Origin: Luzula sylvatica
Taxonomy: Eukaryota > Streptophyta > Magnoliopsida > Poales > Juncaceae
NCBI GenBank assembly: GCA_946800325.1
Contig: OX326956.1
Location: 45,399,552-45,463,551 of the forward strand
Direction of reading: 5' to 3'
Length of the DNA: 64,000 bases
Below are positions 60,481 to 64,000 of this stretch, piece by piece (positions within the stretch are counted from its first letter, which is position 1; the number at the start of each line of letters is the position of its first letter). Position numbers and translations under genes: made by a program. Under the pieces are notes generated by a model. That model saw only the letters and a list, made by a program, of their open reading frames with translations, made no database searches and was not told the origin of the DNA.

Positions 60481-63400
60481 TATAATGACAAAAAATCGAG
60501 ATCTAGGATTCTCTTAATTTTTTTTTTTTTTTTTGTAAATATCATGATTGTTTTCTAATTTTTCTGAGATGTCTATCATATTTTTCATTAAAGTCACCTA
60601 TCATTAAATTATTAAATTTATAGGAATATTTACCACGTGATTAAATATCACATATTCACCTCTGTATTTATAAAAACATTTTAACACATAACATTAAATG
60701 ACTACAAAAAAATAAATTCGTCAATCACGGCCAAATGTTTCAATATGCGGTGATAAATAGATTGAGATCTTCACGAGTCACATTCATGACCTTTTCTTTC
60801 TTTACAATTTTTTTTTTTCAGTTTTAATTTGTTTTCACACACCTCTTTTAAGGACGAGTTTTGGGAGTTTTTGTTTGCATATATTAAAATAAAAAAACCG
60901 AATATTGCCTTTGTTTATTCATGACCATAAAAAAAATGAATATTTCTTGTGGATTGAAAAAGAAGTTTGTATGAAAACATGGAATGAACATAATTGCTAA
61001 GCACGAGAAAATGGGGACTATTACTTTACAAATAATGTGGTTTTGTTTGCCTAGAAATTGCAACTTTATATATATGGCATGAATCATTGTGGAGTTGTTA
61101 GCATGTTGGGTGCAATATATAAATTATTAAACATTGATTATTATTGCATGGAAATATTGTTGAAATATTGCCACTAGAAGCTAAGTACCACGGAAAAAAC
61201 ATATAAAAAACTTTCTTTCTTTTATGAACTTTTAAAAAAAAAAAGATCTAACTTTCATTATATTCGATAGAATAAAATTGAACCCATAACTAGCATATTT
61301 TAATATATTAGTTTATTTTATTTATATATATATTTCATCTCCATAATGTAATATTAATGAAAATAAAGAAAATGTCGGTGATGTATATGTACCGATTAGG
61401 CTTCGGCACTTCATTAAATATTGCTATATTATTATTGTACAATCGGTGCAAAATTGAATTATATACATTAAAATGTCTAAGAATTTTCTGTAGCTCTTGT
61501 ATTGCTGTTATTTATGTAGTAAAAATATATTTAATTAAAGCATTCAATATCATATTTATTTGTAATAGTTTATTTTAGTATTGGATAATTTGAAAACCAT
61601 ACATAACATATGCATTGACATTGTTCATAAAAAATATTGTATTTGTTAATGATCACAAGAAGTTAAATACATAGTAGAAATGGCCAAAATTTTGTTTTCT
61701 CCATATAAAGAACTTTAAATTTGATGAACAATAATTTTGTATTTTTTATGGAGAGTCAGAAAATTCATGTGGAATCATGAAATACCCATGTCATGCAATG
61801 TCCCACTAATTCAACACCAATTTATTTATTTATTATATATTTATCTATTCAGTTAGTTATTGTTGCCTTGTATTTATTACCAATACTACCATGCAAAATT
61901 CAAACATACGGTCTTGCAATAATAAGCTAAATTCTAGGCGCATTTATTTTCATTATTGTTCTGTGTGCCTTTTTCTTCATCTATTTTAATATATAGTGCT
62001 TAAATGTGAGCATGACATTATAATCTAAATGAAAAAACAAATAAATTTTAGGGTTTTTTTACTGCAAATTCTTAATGAAAAGAATAATGGAGATTTTTAT
62101 CTTTGGAAGATGCCAAATACAAAAATATTCCAAAATAATTTGTACTTTTTTTCAGGATGAAAATGAATAATGGGTCCCCATGTGAAGGGGGGTGGGGGGG
62201 GTGTGTGTGTGTGTGTGTGTGTGGCTCTCTTCTTACTTTCATACTTTATAATGTAAAATGGCACATTCATACATACATATGACCGAAGTTTCTAGATATG
62301 TACATGTAACATTTATCATTTATACCCTTATACCTCATATAAGCCATATGGGTACCAATATTTAAAAAAAAACTTTTGACATAAAAAATAAGGAAATTAA
62401 ATAAAGAGAATATTTCTTTTGTTAACCTAGTCTAAGGACCATGCGGGTCGGGTTTAGTCGGGTCATATCCGAATTAATAGTAGGATCCTTTAGATCTAGT
62501 TTCATTTTGGGAAGAATTTTGCAATACTTATTTATCAATTTATATACTTTTTTTGTTATGATATACAAATGTATATTTTATTACTGAAAATAAATTAATA
62601 AGAATAATTTCACTTTTAGTTAGCCCATGAAATTTGTATGTCGGCATCATAAAGTTTGCAAGATATATCTTTGATAGTGAAATCGTATAAGATTGGAAAA
62701 GCATGAATAAGTCATTCATTTTGTGCTTGATCATTCTGATCTTGTTATATATAGTTAGCAAAATTTAGTTTTTAACTTATAATTTGCAGATTATATTATG
62801 TTTTTCTCGCATTACATACTATACGATAAGAGATTGGAGAAGATCAAATGTACACAAATTTCATTTTGGTCGACTCGTAACCAATACAGTGCCAATTCTT
62901 CGAAGTCCTACGGTTATTGTTGGAACAACGACCTATTACGCGCACATTCGGTTTTTTAGTTTATATTTATCTTTTAATTAATTTATTGTTATAAAAAATA
63001 TTTGGCATATTTTTATTTAGCTGTATATTTGTGCATCATTAAATACAAAATCATAAGTGAATATCGGATCCGAATCTGATACAAAATGTCTAACCATGTT
63101 TAGGGAGTATAAACCCAAGGCAATCAGAGAAGAAAGTGACTCTCTCATGAATTATTGTGTAATAGTGCAATGTGCTTTTAATATCTTTCTTTTTCAATAT
63201 AATTAAGTCTTTTAATGAAAGTAATAGCTAATTAATAATTAAATACATGAATTTAATGATCTCTAGTTAATTTCACAAAAACATGAATTCAATAGAACAA
63301 GTCTTTTGCAATCATGAAAAAGATGGGGGCTAATTTGCAAGTATTTATTATCATTTGATATTTTCATATTTCCATAGGTAAAGATGAAATAAAAAAAACT

Positions 63401-63575
63401 TTGCCCCCTTTGCATGCCACTTTATACATAAACCACCTTAAAACCCCTTACAGATTTAAACAAATAAAAATGAATATCACAAATTAAAAAAGGAAAATAG
63501 AAAAGAAAAAAAAACCACCTTAAACCCTAGTCTCCCCTCTATTAGCTAAACCCCCCAAACTCAAACCCTAGGTTA
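60481..63575. other. AT-rich spacer between convergent GT61 genes
   Basis: No supported gene. It includes a GGGGGG/GTGTGT microsatellite at 62187-62222 and several short unsupported frames. Confidence 0.4.
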
Positions 63576-64000
63576 CTAATTATTTAATTTATTATCTTGG
63601 CCATGGGGTAAAAGTTTAAGCGCCTCCAAAAGCTTATTCTTAAGTCGCCCCAAGTGAGGCCGCACATTTTGCTTATCCAAATAAACCGTTTTAAGCGCGT
63701 CCCAACCTTGTTTGTGTATGCTAAACGGGTCCTTCAATACCGCATGATCCTTCGGATACAACTCGCTCAACGTCGTCTCATCCGCTTGTATTTCGTACTC
63801 GAGATAGTGTATTTCCATACCGGGCGAAGGTTCTTTGAACGTTGTTCGTGCCAACCACTCGAGACCACCGAAAGGCACCACCTATATAAAACAATACACC
63901 AAATTAAATCATCGAAATGTAGTAACTTTCTGAATAATAATGCCGTAAAAATATATTACCTGAATAAGCACGGCACCGGCAGGTAGAAACACCATGTTAG
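63576..64000 (-). CDS. GT61 glycosyltransferase, gene 4 (3' end only)
   Basis: This is the C-terminal end of a fourth GT61 gene on the minus strand, cut by the window edge. The last exon (63576-63881) codes VVPFGGLEWLARTTFKEPSP, then YLEYEIQADETTLSELYPKD and ends LLPHGQDNKLNN. A 78-base GT-AG intron (63882-63959) precedes it. The upstream exon (63960-64000 and beyond) reads TNMVFLPAGAVLIQ. The intron is phase 0 and falls between IQ and VVP inside the catalytic domain, where genes 1-3 have none. So gene 4 belongs to another branch of the family or keeps an ancestral intron. It runs tail to tail with gene 3, about 6 kb away. Confidence 0.9.

Noticed and set aside
1..64000. CRISPR array, operon or other prokaryotic system
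   Set aside because: No direct repeats with regular spacers and no bacterial gene order. Introns and transposon types are plant nuclear.

Overview
This window looks like nuclear DNA of a flowering plant, probably a eudicot. It is strongly AT-rich, the genes have short GT-AG introns, and most of it is plant-type transposons: Copia, L1-type LINE, Helitron, hAT, CACTA, MULE, MITEs and tRNA-derived SINEs. I cannot name the species.

Left part (1-30 kb) is a transposon graveyard with deep nesting. From the left: a young non-autonomous LTR retrotransposon (263-3277) whose only long ORF is a 361-aa protein with a DSGVIEA heptad array and no gag or pol; a Helitron remnant with a helicase C-terminus and a CTAG-T 3' end (5461); a broken copy of a UCH37-type deubiquitinase gene on the minus strand (7450-8122); a hAT transposase with one frameshift (8384-10455); hairpin and direct repeats (10464-11275); and a second Helitron 3' terminus (12078). 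That terminus abuts an L1-type LINE (12079-27960), which is split by a Copia element (15308-27267, TSD CAATA). The Copia is itself split inside gag by a CACTA element (21169-24458, TSD ATC). The CACTA carries spliced-gene fragments recognisable as a DHH1-type DEAD-box helicase and a plant 6-phosphofructokinase, plus one unrecognised exon. A MULE transposase pseudogene follows at 28981-29811.

Right part (31-64 kb) holds the host genes: three GT61 glycosyltransferase genes in tandem on the plus strand (31110-33679, 42950-45063, 54872-57520) and the 3' end of a fourth on the minus strand at the right edge (63576 to beyond 64000). The proteins fit type II Golgi enzymes of the xylan or mucilage xylosyl/arabinosyl-transferase kind. 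In the three complete genes the catalytic domain is one intronless exon, while the stem is built from a variable number (2-5) of small exons, all bounded by phase-1 introns. The fourth gene instead has a phase-0 intron inside the catalytic domain. Spaces between the GT61 genes hold MITEs with clean target-site duplications, SINEs, a LINE fragment and two long-TIR fold-back elements.

The observations I rate highest are the phase-1 exon cassette design of the GT61 stem, the CACTA gene-capture element inside Copia gag, the LTR element with the heptad-repeat ORF, the palindrome array in the Copia leader, and the UCH37 copy broken at its active-site cysteine.
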